Part shown: piece after piece, positions 37,386 through 46,645 of the stretch
How the letters are laid out: each line of letters begins with the position of its first letter
Numbering within the stretch: the first letter of the stretch is position 1
From: Oscillatoriophycideae cyanobacterium NC_groundwater_1537_Pr4_S-0.65um_50_18
GTDB lineage: Bacteria > Cyanobacteriota > Cyanobacteriia > Elainellales > Elainellaceae
Assembly: GCA_016208305.1 (NCBI GenBank)
Contig: JACQYI010000018.1
Location: 1-64,000 of the forward strand
Reading direction: 5' to 3'
Length of the DNA: 64,000 nucleotides
The notes under the pieces: model-generated
Seen by the model: the letters and a program-made list of their open reading frames with translations, nothing else
Told to the model about the DNA's origin: nothing
Databases searched by the model: none
Program-made: the position numbers and the translations under genes

Positions 37386-38510
37386 ATGACAGATTCTAAT
37401 CAGGCTGAAGCAGCCCTATCGCGGACACCGCTCTATCCCCTACATCTAGAACTCAAGGCTCGCATGGTTCCCTTTTCCGGCTGGGAAATGCCCGTGCAGT
37501 ATAGCAGCATCAGCCAAGAACACCAGGCTGTGCGCCAGCAGTCGGGGCTATTTGATATTTCCCATATGGGTAAGTTTGTGCTGAGCGGCGCAGATTTAAT
37601 TGCTCAGCTGCAAAACCTAGTGCCCTCTGATCTCAGCACATTGCAGCCTGGAGAAGCACAATATACAGTATTGCTCAATTCAGAAGCGGGAATTGTTGAT
37701 GATCTGATTATTTACTATCAGGGAGAATCGGCGGGAGAACAGAAAATTACCACGATCGTTAATGCAGCTACTACTGAAAAAGACAAGAGCTGGATATTAT
37801 CTCATCTCAATCCTTCACAGATAAAGTTCCAAGATCTTTCCCTTAGCAAAGCCCTGATTGCGGTGCAGGGGGCAACGGCAGTGCAGTCCCTTCAAGCCTT
37901 TGTCCAGGAAGACCTGGCTGCCGTCAAACGATTTGGTCATTTGGAAGGGACGGTGCTGGGTCAGCCCGGATTTCTGGCACGGACTGGCTATACCGGGGAA
38001 GATGGCTTTGAGGTCATGGTAGATCCCGAAGTGGCCGCCTCTCTCTGGCGATCGCTCCTGCAAGCGGGAGCTGTACCCTGCGGTTTAGGCGCACGCGACA
38101 CGCTGCGGCTAGAAGCGGCTATGGCGCTTTATGGGCAAGACATTAACGATGCTACAACGCCGCTAGAGGCCGGATTGGGCTGGCTGGTGCATCTCGATCG
38201 CAAAGGCGAATTTATCGGGCGATCGCGATTGGAACAACAGAAGCAAGCAGGAGTCGATCGCCGTTTGGTTGGGCTGCAAATGGCAGGGCGCAACATTGCC
38301 CGCCATGATTACCCGGTGTTGCACAATGGCGAACCCGTGGGAATTGTCACCAGCGGCACGCTATCGCAAACGCTGGGCTACCCGATCGCTCTGGCCTATG
38401 TGCCTACTGCGCTGGCAAAGCTGGGTCAAGGGCTAGAAGTTGAGATTCGCGGCAAGGGCTATCCAGCAACGGTAGTAAAGCGACCTTTCTACAAAAGCCC
38501 CCATTTCTAA
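37386..38510 (+). CDS. gcvT: Glycine cleavage system aminomethyltransferase (T protein)
   Basis: A 374-residue folate-dependent enzyme. Family signatures: LHLELKARMVPFSGWEMPVQ, GLFDISHMGK, YTVLLNSEAGIVDDLI, RTGYTGEDGFEV, GLGARDTLRLEAAM. It moves the methylene unit from the aminomethyl-lipoyl H protein to tetrahydrofolate in glycine cleavage and photorespiration. The partner genes gcvH and gcvP are not adjacent, as is usual in cyanobacteria. Full length. Confidence 0.97.
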   Translation: MTDSNQAEAALSRTPLYPLHLELKARMVPFSGWEMPVQYSSISQEHQAVRQQSGLFDISHMGKFVLSGADLIAQLQNLVPSDLSTLQPGEAQYTVLLNSEAGIVDDLIIYYQGESAGEQKITTIVNAATTEKDKSWILSHLNPSQIKFQDLSLSKALIAVQGATAVQSLQAFVQEDLAAVKRFGHLEGTVLGQPGFLARTGYTGEDGFEVMVDPEVAASLWRSLLQAGAVPCGLGARDTLRLEAAMALYGQDINDATTPLEAGLGWLVHLDRKGEFIGRSRLEQQKQAGVDRRLVGLQMAGRNIARHDYPVLHNGEPVGIVTSGTLSQTLGYPIALAYVPTALAKLGQGLEVEIRGKGYPATVVKRPFYKSPHF

Positions 38511-38536
38511 GCGCGCTTAGTCATCAGGACGGGGAC

Positions 38537-38571
38537 ATTATTGAGGGCGCGCGGAGCGCGCCTTCAATAAT
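38537..38571. repeat. Perfect-stem hairpin element
   Basis: Left arm 38537-38552 and right arm 38556-38571 are 16-base inverted copies with a single G-U/one-base difference and a 3-base GGA loop; the centre reads GGCGCGC-GGA-GCGCGCC. It lies between converging gcvT and the PepSY gene and could be a terminator, but the absence of a U-run and its resemblance to the 26.8-kb repeat point to a dispersed palindromic element. Confidence 0.75.
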
Positions 38572-38644
38572 CACCTTCAAAAGTGTCGTAAGCCCGACGA
38601 TTACGCTATAAATCTCCGAAGCGTCCCTACCAGCGATCAAACCT

Positions 38645-40078
38645 CTAGCCCAGCAGGCGTCTTAAGGCAGGAATACGCGAAAACACTCCATAATCCAGCA
38701 GTAAGACCGTCACCAGCGACAAGCCCACCAGCGGAAAAGCAAGACCCGAAATGGCGACGATCGCTAACGGTATTCTCCATTGCTGCACATGCTCCGGCAA
38801 AGGCGGCGCACCCAGGCGATCGGCAGGACGGCGCTTCCACCAGAGCACGACTCCGCTGACGCACAGCAGCAGAATCACCAAACAGGCAAAAAGCATTAAG
38901 AGCTGGTTCGCCAGTCCAAAATATTTGCCCATATGAATGGCAATGCCTAGCTCAACGGCTTTGGGCACCAGGCCATACTGCTGCCAGCGTACATCGGCCA
39001 GCACTGCGCCGCTGTATTGGTCAATATGCAACGTGGCTTCCTGTGCAGGGTTATCGGGAAACGCTGACACCGTGTACACGCCCGTTTCGCCGCCAGGCAA
39101 GGTGACATTGAACCCCGGCACAACGCCTTTAGTCTGTGCCAAAGCTATAACAGAATTCAAAGTGACGGGCGCAGCTTCAGCATGGCCTGAGGCGCTATGT
39201 CCTGCGCTGTGGTCATGGGACTGACTCGGCATCTGGCTCGGCTTTTGGCTCAGAGGCAGGGGCATTTGCTCGACCGCCCAGGGCACATTTTGCCCATTCT
39301 GATTCAGCGATCCGGTTAGCTGCGTAGATTGGGGCACATCATTCCACATTTGCGCCGGAAACTGGTTCCAGACTTGAGCAAAAGTTTCGCCCCAGAAGCC
39401 CGTCCAGGGTAAGCCCGTCAAGATTAAAAACCCAATGAGCAGCCCTCCATACAGGCCAGGAACCGCATGTAAATCGCGCCAAAAAATTCGCCTGTTACGG
39501 TTGCCCAAGCGCGGCAGCAGCGTCCCCCAAACCGATAAACCTTTGCGTGGCAGCCAGAGATAAAGCCCTGTAATCAACAGCACCAATCCCCAACAGGCAG
39601 CTAGCTCAATCAAATAATCGCCCACTTTGCCGATCATCAGTTCGCCATGAAGCTTGCGGGCAATGCTTTGAAGATTCTGGTTTTCGTCGCGATCGCCCAA
39701 TACTTTACCTGTGTAGGGATTAACGAATACCATTAAGGTGCGATCGCCCGCTTTAATCTCCACTTCGGTGCTGCGGTTGGCCGCGACGCTAGGGATAATT
39801 TTTGAGATCGCTGCGTCTGGATAGAGAGCTTTGGCGGCATCGACCTGTTGGGTATAGGGCAAAACCGCACCCCCAGGCTGGACAAACATGAGATTGCGAT
39901 ACATGGCGGCATCTAACTGTGGCTTAAACAGGTAAATTATCCCCGTGAGCGCCAGCATTAGCATAAAGGGAATGACAAACAGCCCTGCATAAAAATGCCA
40001 TCGCCAAACCGTGCGATAGAAGCGATTGGACGGAGACTCTACGCTAGGGCGATCGGTGGTGATGTTCGCGGTAGACAT
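38645..40078 (-). CDS. PepSY-domain membrane protein with His-rich loop
   Basis: A 477-residue protein of the PepSY-associated membrane helix (PiuB-like) family: WRWHFYAGLFVIPFMLMLALTG at the start, TGLYLWLPRK and WRDLHAVPGLYGGLLIGFLIL in the middle, and a C-terminal helix pair ending LLLCVSGVVLWWKRRP. Four main membrane segments are seen. Members are linked to iron-siderophore uptake and reductive metal release, often beside TonB receptors, but none is adjacent here. A His-rich segment at about residues 281-300 (SHDHSAGHSASGHAEA) in the large periplasmic domain suggests metal binding. Start at 40078 (ATG) followed by a hydrophilic leader. Confidence 0.87.
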   Translation of the reverse strand: MSTANITTDRPSVESPSNRFYRTVWRWHFYAGLFVIPFMLMLALTGIIYLFKPQLDAAMYRNLMFVQPGGAVLPYTQQVDAAKALYPDAAISKIIPSVAANRSTEVEIKAGDRTLMVFVNPYTGKVLGDRDENQNLQSIARKLHGELMIGKVGDYLIELAACWGLVLLITGLYLWLPRKGLSVWGTLLPRLGNRNRRIFWRDLHAVPGLYGGLLIGFLILTGLPWTGFWGETFAQVWNQFPAQMWNDVPQSTQLTGSLNQNGQNVPWAVEQMPLPLSQKPSQMPSQSHDHSAGHSASGHAEAAPVTLNSVIALAQTKGVVPGFNVTLPGGETGVYTVSAFPDNPAQEATLHIDQYSGAVLADVRWQQYGLVPKAVELGIAIHMGKYFGLANQLLMLFACLVILLLCVSGVVLWWKRRPADRLGAPPLPEHVQQWRIPLAIVAISGLAFPLVGLSLVTVLLLDYGVFSRIPALRRLLG

Positions 40079-40235
40079 GCGCTGCGGAGATATAAGGACT
40101 TAAAGGACTAGACTGCGGCTCTGTCATGGCTCGTGAACCCTGACTGAATCGACGGTTAAATCCTGTTCGATTTATCTCCAAAGATCAAAAGACGACCTGT
40201 AAAACATTGCCGCTTTGTTACAAAGCCGTTTTAGC

Positions 40236-42425
40236 TTAAGTCACGCCGTCGGGCTGGCTTAAGGGCAAAGTAAACCAAAAAGTCGTGCCCTCGCCCAGCT
40301 TGCTCTGCACATCAATCTCGCCGCCATGCGCCTGAACAATTTGCCGACAAAGATATAGCCCTAGCCCCAATCCCACCGATTTGGGCTTTTGGTCGCCTCG
40401 GAAGTAAGGATCAAACAGCCGATCGCGCTGGTTCGGGTGAATGCCCACTCCATTGTCAGTCACGGTGCAGCGCAGCCAGTCGCCGTCCGGCTGGGCATCT
40501 AGCGTCAAAATTAGACCGGGCGGATTGTGTTTCAGAGCATTGGCAATCAGGTTTTGATAGACGCGAGACACCTGAAGAGCGTCGGCAGAAATGAGCGGCA
40601 GATCGGCAAAGATGCGGTTATCTAACGTCGCCCGCTCTCTGTCTAGAATAGGCTGGAGGTCAGCGATCGTCCCATTCACTACCTGTTGCAGCGAAGTCGG
40701 CTGGCGCTGCACTGATATTCCCCAAATTTCAGCCGCGTGAGTATCAATCAAAGAATTGATCAGCTCAAGCTGATGCTGATTGCTGTTGATCATCCGTTCT
40801 AGAACTCTACGGGACAGCTTTAGGTCATCCCCAGGCTGAGTTTTGATCGTGTTGAGCACCAGCGAAGTGCCAATTACCGGGTTGCGCAAGTCATGAGAAA
40901 CCGCATGGAGAAAGAGATTAAGCTGGCGGCGCAGCTCAGCCTCCAGCGTTTCTAGCTGCTCATTTTTCTGCTCTAGCCCCCAAGAGTACTGCTCAAGCTG
41001 GTGGTGAGATTGCTTAAGCTGCTGCCGCATATGGTTAAAGGCATGGCTCAAGGTGCCTAGCTCATCGGGCGATCGAATCAACACCTGCCGATCCCAGTCG
41101 CCTTGAGCCAGAGCCTCAGCAGCATGGCTGAGCTGACGGATCGATCGCGTGATCCAGCGGTTAATGCTGGTGCCAATGGCGATCGCCACCCCTAGAGCCA
41201 GCAGACATAGCAGCCCTGTATTGCGGGTGTTTTGATTAATTTGCGCCATGAAATCTTCTTGGGGCACCACCACCACCACTAGCCAATTTAGCCCTTGAAA
41301 CTCAGCGCGCAGTGAGCCGGGAAAGGGGAAAATTTTAACAAAATGGCGATCGCCCTCTAGCCACAGATCGGGAACCTGGCGACCGTTGGTGCTGTTGATG
41401 CTGCCAAAATTGCCGAAGGTCTTTTGCAAATGCAGCGCCGTTGCCCGCGTTAGCGGATCTTCGCTTTGCAGAACGTTGAGATCGCGGCTGTCGGCCTGAC
41501 AAAGGCTTTGATTGTTAGAAGAGCCAATTAATTGGGCGATCGGGTTACCCTGCCCATCGCGCGCTATTTCGCCGTTTGCATCTTTGCCGTTGGGCTGCAA
41601 GATGAACACCTGCCCTGTTTTGCCCACTTTCAGCCGACGCAAAAACTCGCTCACACCCGACAAGCTCAGCGTCGCATCGGCAACGCCAATCAGCTCACCT
41701 TGCGGGTTAAAAATGGGGCGATCGACTGAGATAATCCAATCGTTGTAGGGCAAGAGCAGATAGGGATCAAGCCAGACAACCTTTCCGGTTTGAGCCGCTT
41801 TTTGATACCAGGGACGACTCTGCGGCTTGTAGTCGGGAATGGTGTCTAAAAAGTCACCCCGTTTACCCCAAGGATTCACCTGCCAAATCCGAGTAATGTC
41901 ATCTCTGCTGCGATCTCGAAGGGTCGTTTCTAAATTACCGCTAGGGTTGTAGCCCAGATCGATATAGTTGCCTGTTTCACTCGCGAGGGCAATGTAGGTC
42001 AGCTTGCTCGGAGGCGGTTTGGGACAAGAAGCCGGATCAGACTGACGCGCTTCTCCATAGCGAATGCTGTCTTGGAGATTGTTAAACTGCCAAAATTGGC
42101 TTTGAAAATGGCGCTCTAGCGTCGGAATATCTTCTAGATCTAGAAAGCCCAGACGGACGGCATCGGCATTGATTTGGGTAACGAGTTGGGGCGTTTTTAG
42201 ATAGTCTCCCAGCTTTTGCACGACCCGATCGCCCACTTGCTGCTCTAGCTGCCCAACCAAATCTCGCACGGCATTTTGCCCGTTGAGATAAGACAAATAG
42301 CCCGTCAGCCCCACCACAAAGACAATGAGCAACACGAAAGGAACAATCAGAACGGCTCGCAGGGGAACTTTTCTGAAAAGCTTTGCTATCCAATGAGTAG
42401 ACGAGAACTGGAGCAAGTTGCCCAT
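40236..42425 (-). CDS. Sensor histidine kinase with dCache, HAMP, HisKA and HATPase domains
   Basis: A 729-residue membrane kinase. TM1 lies at about 25-48; a periplasmic dCache-type sensor follows (RPWYQKAAQTGKVVWLDPYL, VADATLSLSGVSEFL), TM2 at about 405-425, then HAMP, a short coiled coil and the phospho-acceptor His in LHAVSHDLRNPV. The ATPase has NLIANALKHN, TDNGVGIHPNQRD and GLGLGLYLC. dCache sensors of this shape bind small organic ligands; ligand unknown. No response regulator is adjacent, so it is an orphan kinase. Confidence 0.93.
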   Translation of the reverse strand: MGNLLQFSSTHWIAKLFRKVPLRAVLIVPFVLLIVFVVGLTGYLSYLNGQNAVRDLVGQLEQQVGDRVVQKLGDYLKTPQLVTQINADAVRLGFLDLEDIPTLERHFQSQFWQFNNLQDSIRYGEARQSDPASCPKPPPSKLTYIALASETGNYIDLGYNPSGNLETTLRDRSRDDITRIWQVNPWGKRGDFLDTIPDYKPQSRPWYQKAAQTGKVVWLDPYLLLPYNDWIISVDRPIFNPQGELIGVADATLSLSGVSEFLRRLKVGKTGQVFILQPNGKDANGEIARDGQGNPIAQLIGSSNNQSLCQADSRDLNVLQSEDPLTRATALHLQKTFGNFGSINSTNGRQVPDLWLEGDRHFVKIFPFPGSLRAEFQGLNWLVVVVVPQEDFMAQINQNTRNTGLLCLLALGVAIAIGTSINRWITRSIRQLSHAAEALAQGDWDRQVLIRSPDELGTLSHAFNHMRQQLKQSHHQLEQYSWGLEQKNEQLETLEAELRRQLNLFLHAVSHDLRNPVIGTSLVLNTIKTQPGDDLKLSRRVLERMINSNQHQLELINSLIDTHAAEIWGISVQRQPTSLQQVVNGTIADLQPILDRERATLDNRIFADLPLISADALQVSRVYQNLIANALKHNPPGLILTLDAQPDGDWLRCTVTDNGVGIHPNQRDRLFDPYFRGDQKPKSVGLGLGLYLCRQIVQAHGGEIDVQSKLGEGTTFWFTLPLSQPDGVT

Positions 42426-42475
42426 CGTGTAGTGATTGATCTTGTAGCAGTATTTGAGTTTACGGCTGATAGCGA

Positions 42476-43027
42476 TCAGAAAAGGTGATCTAGATCTTGA
42501 ATAACCCGTAAAAGGGCTTGGTCGATCGCCGCATCGGATGAAACATCCTCAGCCAGGATAGCGGCAACTTGCGTCACCTCAACCCACCGCCAATCGCTAT
42601 ATTCTTCAGGGATGAGCACAATTGCCCCCTGCTCTGCCTCAGTCAATTCCAGTTGGTAGGTTAGGTTAAGGCTATGGAGTCCATGATGTTGAGGGGGCTG
42701 ATGGCGCGTCGCGAAACAAGTCGAATAGGCACCCACATAACGCAGGCGATCGGCAGTCAAATCCTGCAAATTAGCTTCCTCGGAAGCTTTGCGCAGGGCG
42801 GCTTCGGTCGGAGCCTCTCCCGCCATCATTCGGCCTCCAATCAGCCACCAGGAAGCTCGCGGCGGGCGCTGGCGCTGGGTGAGCAGCACCCGATTTTGAT
42901 AGGTTAATACCAGGTCTACACAGGTAATCACGAGATGATCTAAGGCCATGCCGTAGGCATCTGCCATCATGCGATCGCCTGCTGCAACAGGATTTATGCG
43001 ACCCTTTTCCTGAAAGTGTAAAACCAT
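42476..43027 (-). CDS. Nudix hydrolase, GDP-mannose-hydrolase-like
   Basis: A 183-residue protein with a Nudix box beginning WWLIGGRMMAGE and continuing AALRKASEEANL. Compared with the canonical G-x5-E-x7-REUxEExGU, the RE pair is RK and the final glycine is Asn, while the EE metal pair is kept. Members with altered boxes include GDP-mannose mannosyl hydrolases, and the WW-I-GGRM environment is similar, which would fit the nearby glycan genes, but this is inference. Start may lie further in (Met at about 42970). It is 50 bases upstream of the histidine kinase on the same strand. Confidence 0.82.
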   Translation of the reverse strand: MVLHFQEKGRINPVAAGDRMMADAYGMALDHLVITCVDLVLTYQNRVLLTQRQRPPRASWWLIGGRMMAGEAPTEAALRKASEEANLQDLTADRLRYVGAYSTCFATRHQPPQHHGLHSLNLTYQLELTEAEQGAIVLIPEEYSDWRWVEVTQVAAILAEDVSSDAAIDQALLRVIQDLDHLF

Positions 43028-43230
43028 ATTGAATTCATATTCCTCAGGAAAAAATTTATAGCCAGATTAATGTACCCTCAAAACATCATCCTGTGCCTGC
43101 ACATCTCCCGACAGAGCATAAAATGAGCTTTACCAGGCGTGTGATCTTTTTAGTCCAAGGCGCAGTGCGCTTTGCCCAAAATAAACCCCGAATTAACGGG
43201 TCATGATCCCTTCAACCCCCCATTTCCGAT

Positions 43231-44442
43231 ATGCGTCCTCGGCAAAGTTTGGTTGAACAGTTCTCGACGTTTCTCCAATTTGATGGCGATCGCTTTCGCA
43301 ATTGGGCCACGGATGGACGGCTGCGGCGAAGTATGGAGCAGCGGCTGGAAAAAGCGCAGCGGCAAGAGCCAGAGAACTTCTGGGCGCTCTATTGGCATAA
43401 GCTCTGGCGAGCAGAACCCGATCGCTTGGGTCAATTGGCGCAGGCTCACCTGACAGCCTATGTGCAAGAGCCTTGCTACTGGGTTGCCCAAAAGACGGCA
43501 AACAGCTTTGCTAGCTCGCAGTTTACGCTGGCGGACTGCTTTCAGATGGCGATTGCCCAAGCCGATCGCGTGCTCAGAGGCTTTGACGCGCAGCAAGGTT
43601 TCAATTTCAAAAGCTATGCCAGCGCCACGCTCAACAGCCTGATTCGCGAGAATCTACGGCAGCGGCAGGCTGTTGATATCTGCACAGACTGGGCGCTTCT
43701 GCGTAAGATCAGCCAAAAGCGCCTCACAGAAGCCTTGCGCAGTGCCGGAGCCTCAGAATCTGCGATCGCCACCTCTATCCTGGCCTGGACAGGGTTTAAA
43801 TTGATCTATGTGCCGCAGCAAACGACCGGAACCCGCAAGCTGTCTAAGCCTGAGCGAGACACCTGGGAAGCGATCGCCCGCTATTACAACTCTGCTAATA
43901 GCGAAGCTGGCAGCGACAATGCTGAGCAATCGCAGCGAACGGCCACGCCTGAAACCGTCGAGAAATGGCTAGCGACCTGTGCCAAAGCTGCGCGAGCCTA
44001 CCTCTATCCCAACGTGATTTCTATCAACCGACCCAAGCCAGGGCAGGAGTCGGGGGAATTTTTGGATGATCTGTCAGAAACCTCTAAAACAGAGTCTCTG
44101 CTGACCGAACTGATTGCCGCCGAAGAGGCAGAGACACGCAAAGCATGGCGATCGCAGCTTGGAGAAGTGTTGGAATCTGCCATTCGTCAGCTTGAGCCAA
44201 CCCTTCAGGAGCTAGTTGCCCTTTACTATGCGGGAGATCTGACGCAGCAGCAAATTGCCGATCGCTTGCAGATGAAGCAATACACGATTTCGCGGCGGCT
44301 GACTAAAGTCCGAGAATCGCTGCTCAAGGCGCTGGCCATCTGGGGAGAAGAAACCCTGCATATTGTGCCGACTTCAGACCTACTCAAGGCTACGAGCGCA
44401 GCACTCGAAGAATGGCTGGTCGGGCGCTATGGCAAAAGCTAG
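43231..44442 (+). CDS. Sigma-70 family RNA polymerase sigma factor
   Basis: A 403-residue protein. A region-2-like block (GFDAQQGFNFKSYASATLNSL) and a C-terminal region-4 helix-turn-helix (LTQQQIADRLQMKQYTISRR) define it as a sigma factor or close relative. Between them is an unusual long insert with a Ser/Asn/Gln-rich stretch. It is larger than typical extracytoplasmic sigma factors. It is followed by a DUF1822 gene, a pairing seen in cyanobacteria, so DUF1822 may be its regulator or target. Group assignment is uncertain. Confidence 0.85.
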   Translation: MRPRQSLVEQFSTFLQFDGDRFRNWATDGRLRRSMEQRLEKAQRQEPENFWALYWHKLWRAEPDRLGQLAQAHLTAYVQEPCYWVAQKTANSFASSQFTLADCFQMAIAQADRVLRGFDAQQGFNFKSYASATLNSLIRENLRQRQAVDICTDWALLRKISQKRLTEALRSAGASESAIATSILAWTGFKLIYVPQQTTGTRKLSKPERDTWEAIARYYNSANSEAGSDNAEQSQRTATPETVEKWLATCAKAARAYLYPNVISINRPKPGQESGEFLDDLSETSKTESLLTELIAAEEAETRKAWRSQLGEVLESAIRQLEPTLQELVALYYAGDLTQQQIADRLQMKQYTISRRLTKVRESLLKALAIWGEETLHIVPTSDLLKATSAALEEWLVGRYGKS

Positions 44443-44478
44443 AAATCGCAGGACATCTCTCCCCTTCATTTGAAAAAT

Positions 44479-44541
44479 GGTTTGTTTGAAACAAAGAGAC
44501 GCTTTTCTCGAACAAACCAGATCTTGAACAAAACAAGATCT
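44479..44541 (+). promoter_or_regulatory. Two consecutive hairpins between sigma factor and DUF1822 genes
   Basis: Hairpin 1: GGTTTGTTTGA (44479-44489) with TCGAACAAACC (44508-44518), one G-U pair. Hairpin 2: AGATCTTG (44519-44526) with CAAGATCT (44534-44541), perfect. They abut with no U-run. They could attenuate or process the transcript between the two genes. Confidence 0.4.
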
Positions 44542-44592
44542 CGAAAACACCTCCGATAGAGAATTGCAGCAAAAGGTTTGAGGACAGGAATT

Positions 44593-45771
44593 ATGAGCTA
44601 CGGTTCGGGGGTTTTTGAGTCAACACAAGTCTGGTTAGAAATAGACGAGCCGAGCCGGACAGCAGCATGGCAGAGCAGTCGAGCCTTGGGCAATGCCGCT
44701 AGCCAATGGAACGGATACCTGAATCGGCTCTGTGTACAGGCCGTTCAAAGCTGGCTACAGGAAGACTATGGCGCTTCAGCAGCGGTACCCAATGCAGCGG
44801 CCTTGCCTAGCTTTTGGGAACTGGTGAATGGTACGGCGACCGCCTTGGCTGGACGACGGCTGATCCTGATTCCCTCTGAAGCGATCGATGCAGACGAGCT
44901 GCGTGTACCGCAAGAATGGGTCGATATTCCGAATTGGCTGGGCGATTATTACCTGGCTGTGCAGGTGAATGAAGACGAGGGCTGGGTCAGACTCAACGGT
45001 TTCGCCACCCATCGGCAGCTCAAGCAGCAGGGGCATTATGACTGGCGCGATCGCACCTACAGTTTGGCCGACTCCGAGCTAATCGCAGATTTTGGGGTGC
45101 TGTGGGTGTCGCAGCAGTTGGCACCCCAGGAAGTCACTCGTGTCACCGTGCCCGATTTGGCGGCTCTGCCGATCGCCCAAGCCAAAAATTTAATCGAGCG
45201 ACTCAGTCACCCCAGCTTGATTAATCCGCGTTTGGCGATTCCATTTGCGACTTGGGGAGCGCTGGTGGGGCATGGTGGCTGGCGGCAAAGACTGGCAGAG
45301 CGGCGGCAGGGTTTACCCGAACAGCGATCGCTGCTGCAATGGTTGCAATCGGGCATTTCCGATCTGGCACAGCAGGCGGGTTGGGGACAGGTGGCGTTTC
45401 AGCCCAGCGCAGCCGGGGCAAGAGGCGATCAGCTGGACGCAGACGCAGGCGGCATTGCCCTGTCTCGGCGGCTGGAGATTGCAGAGCAGCCCTATGAGCT
45501 ACTGATCACGCCAGCCGATGGCGCAGGCAGGGTTTGGCGGTTCACCTTGCGGAGTCTGGTCACGGGCGGCAGCATTCCGGCGGGGTTCGTGCTGCGGCTG
45601 CTGACGGAAGATTTACAGTCTTTTGAAGGCAATGAGGACAGAGCAGAAGCTGCGATCGATTCGCTGTTTATTGAGGTTGCCCTAGAGCCGGACGAAGGCG
45701 TTGTTTGGGAAATAGAGCCAACGCCTGAGGGATACGATCGCGAGATCTTGAACCTTGCAGGACTGCCATAG
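44593..45771 (+). CDS. DUF1822 family protein
   Basis: About 392 residues from the preferred ATG at 44593, preceded by AGGA; an upstream in-frame ATG at 44578 adds five residues. Cyanobacteria-specific DUF1822 proteins show the pattern LNRLCVQAVQSWLQEDY near the N-terminus and VPQEWVDIPNWLGDYYLAVQ in the middle. No catalytic motif or membrane segment is recognised. It follows the sigma factor gene by 150 bases; a role in the sigma pathway is a guess based on recurring proximity. Confidence 0.86.
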   Translation: MSYGSGVFESTQVWLEIDEPSRTAAWQSSRALGNAASQWNGYLNRLCVQAVQSWLQEDYGASAAVPNAAALPSFWELVNGTATALAGRRLILIPSEAIDADELRVPQEWVDIPNWLGDYYLAVQVNEDEGWVRLNGFATHRQLKQQGHYDWRDRTYSLADSELIADFGVLWVSQQLAPQEVTRVTVPDLAALPIAQAKNLIERLSHPSLINPRLAIPFATWGALVGHGGWRQRLAERRQGLPEQRSLLQWLQSGISDLAQQAGWGQVAFQPSAAGARGDQLDADAGGIALSRRLEIAEQPYELLITPADGAGRVWRFTLRSLVTGGSIPAGFVLRLLTEDLQSFEGNEDRAEAAIDSLFIEVALEPDEGVVWEIEPTPEGYDREILNLAGLP

Positions 45772-45835
45772 CCAAGACTCCCATCATCGCACTGCCATAG
45801 AATAGAAGTAGCGTCACAGCCAGCGCGATCCTGAT

Positions 45836-46591
45836 GTGTTAAATCCTATGCTCGAAGCCATCCAACTCCAACTCTATCAACTTGGGCATTTTGCCGATGC
45901 TTTGGTTGCCAACCAACTGACGCATCTCACCCCGGTTAGCGTGGGCATCATCTTTCTGGCAGGGCTGCTCACCAGCCTTACGCCCTGTATGCTCTCTATG
46001 CTGCCCATCACGATCGGCTATATCGGCGGCTATGAGGCCAAGACTCGGATTCAGGCGGCGGCACAATCGACTTGGTTTGCCTTGGGGTTAGCGACCACCT
46101 TGGCGGCTTTGGGGATTTTGGCAGCGATCGCGGGCAAAATTTACGGTCAGGTGGGCATTGGCTTGCCGATCGTAGTTAGCATCATCGCTATTTTGATGGG
46201 GCTTAATCTACTGGATGCGCTCCCTATTCAGCTTCCCAACTGGGGCGGCATGGATTGGATTTCTAAAGACCTGCCAGAAGGCGTGCGATCGTATCTGATT
46301 GGGCTAACCTTTGGGCTGGTGGCTTCTCCCTGTAGCACTCCCGTTTTGGCAACGTTGCTGGCCTGGACTGCGACTACTCAAGATCCGTTTCTGGGGGGAG
46401 TCTTGCTGATTTCCTATACGGCAGGCTATGTCGCCCCGTTAATTTTGGCAGGCACCTTTACGGCTTCTGTGAAAAAGCTTCTAGAACTACGCCGCTGGTC
46501 AAGCTGGATTACGCCAGCTAGCGGCGCATTGCTGGTGGGGTTTGGCGTATTCACCCTGCTGTTCCGACTCTTCCCCTCCGGCACAGTCTGA
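45836..46591 (+). CDS. ccdA: Cytochrome c biogenesis protein CcdA
   Basis: A 251-residue thylakoid/plasma membrane protein with six helices and the two redox cysteines in LTSLTPCMLSMLP and GLVASPCSTPVLATLL. It carries reducing power from cytosolic thioredoxin to the lumen for reduction of apocytochrome c in System II maturation, with CcsA/CcsB partners not adjacent here. Start at 45836 (MLNPMLEAIQ) or four codons later. Full length. Confidence 0.95.
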   Translation: MLNPMLEAIQLQLYQLGHFADALVANQLTHLTPVSVGIIFLAGLLTSLTPCMLSMLPITIGYIGGYEAKTRIQAAAQSTWFALGLATTLAALGILAAIAGKIYGQVGIGLPIVVSIIAILMGLNLLDALPIQLPNWGGMDWISKDLPEGVRSYLIGLTFGLVASPCSTPVLATLLAWTATTQDPFLGGVLLISYTAGYVAPLILAGTFTASVKKLLELRRWSSWITPASGALLVGFGVFTLLFRLFPSGTV

Positions 46592-46645
46592 GGCGGATCA
46601 CTCTCTTTGGGCGAATCCATTCGTGATGTTGGTAGCGATCGGCTC

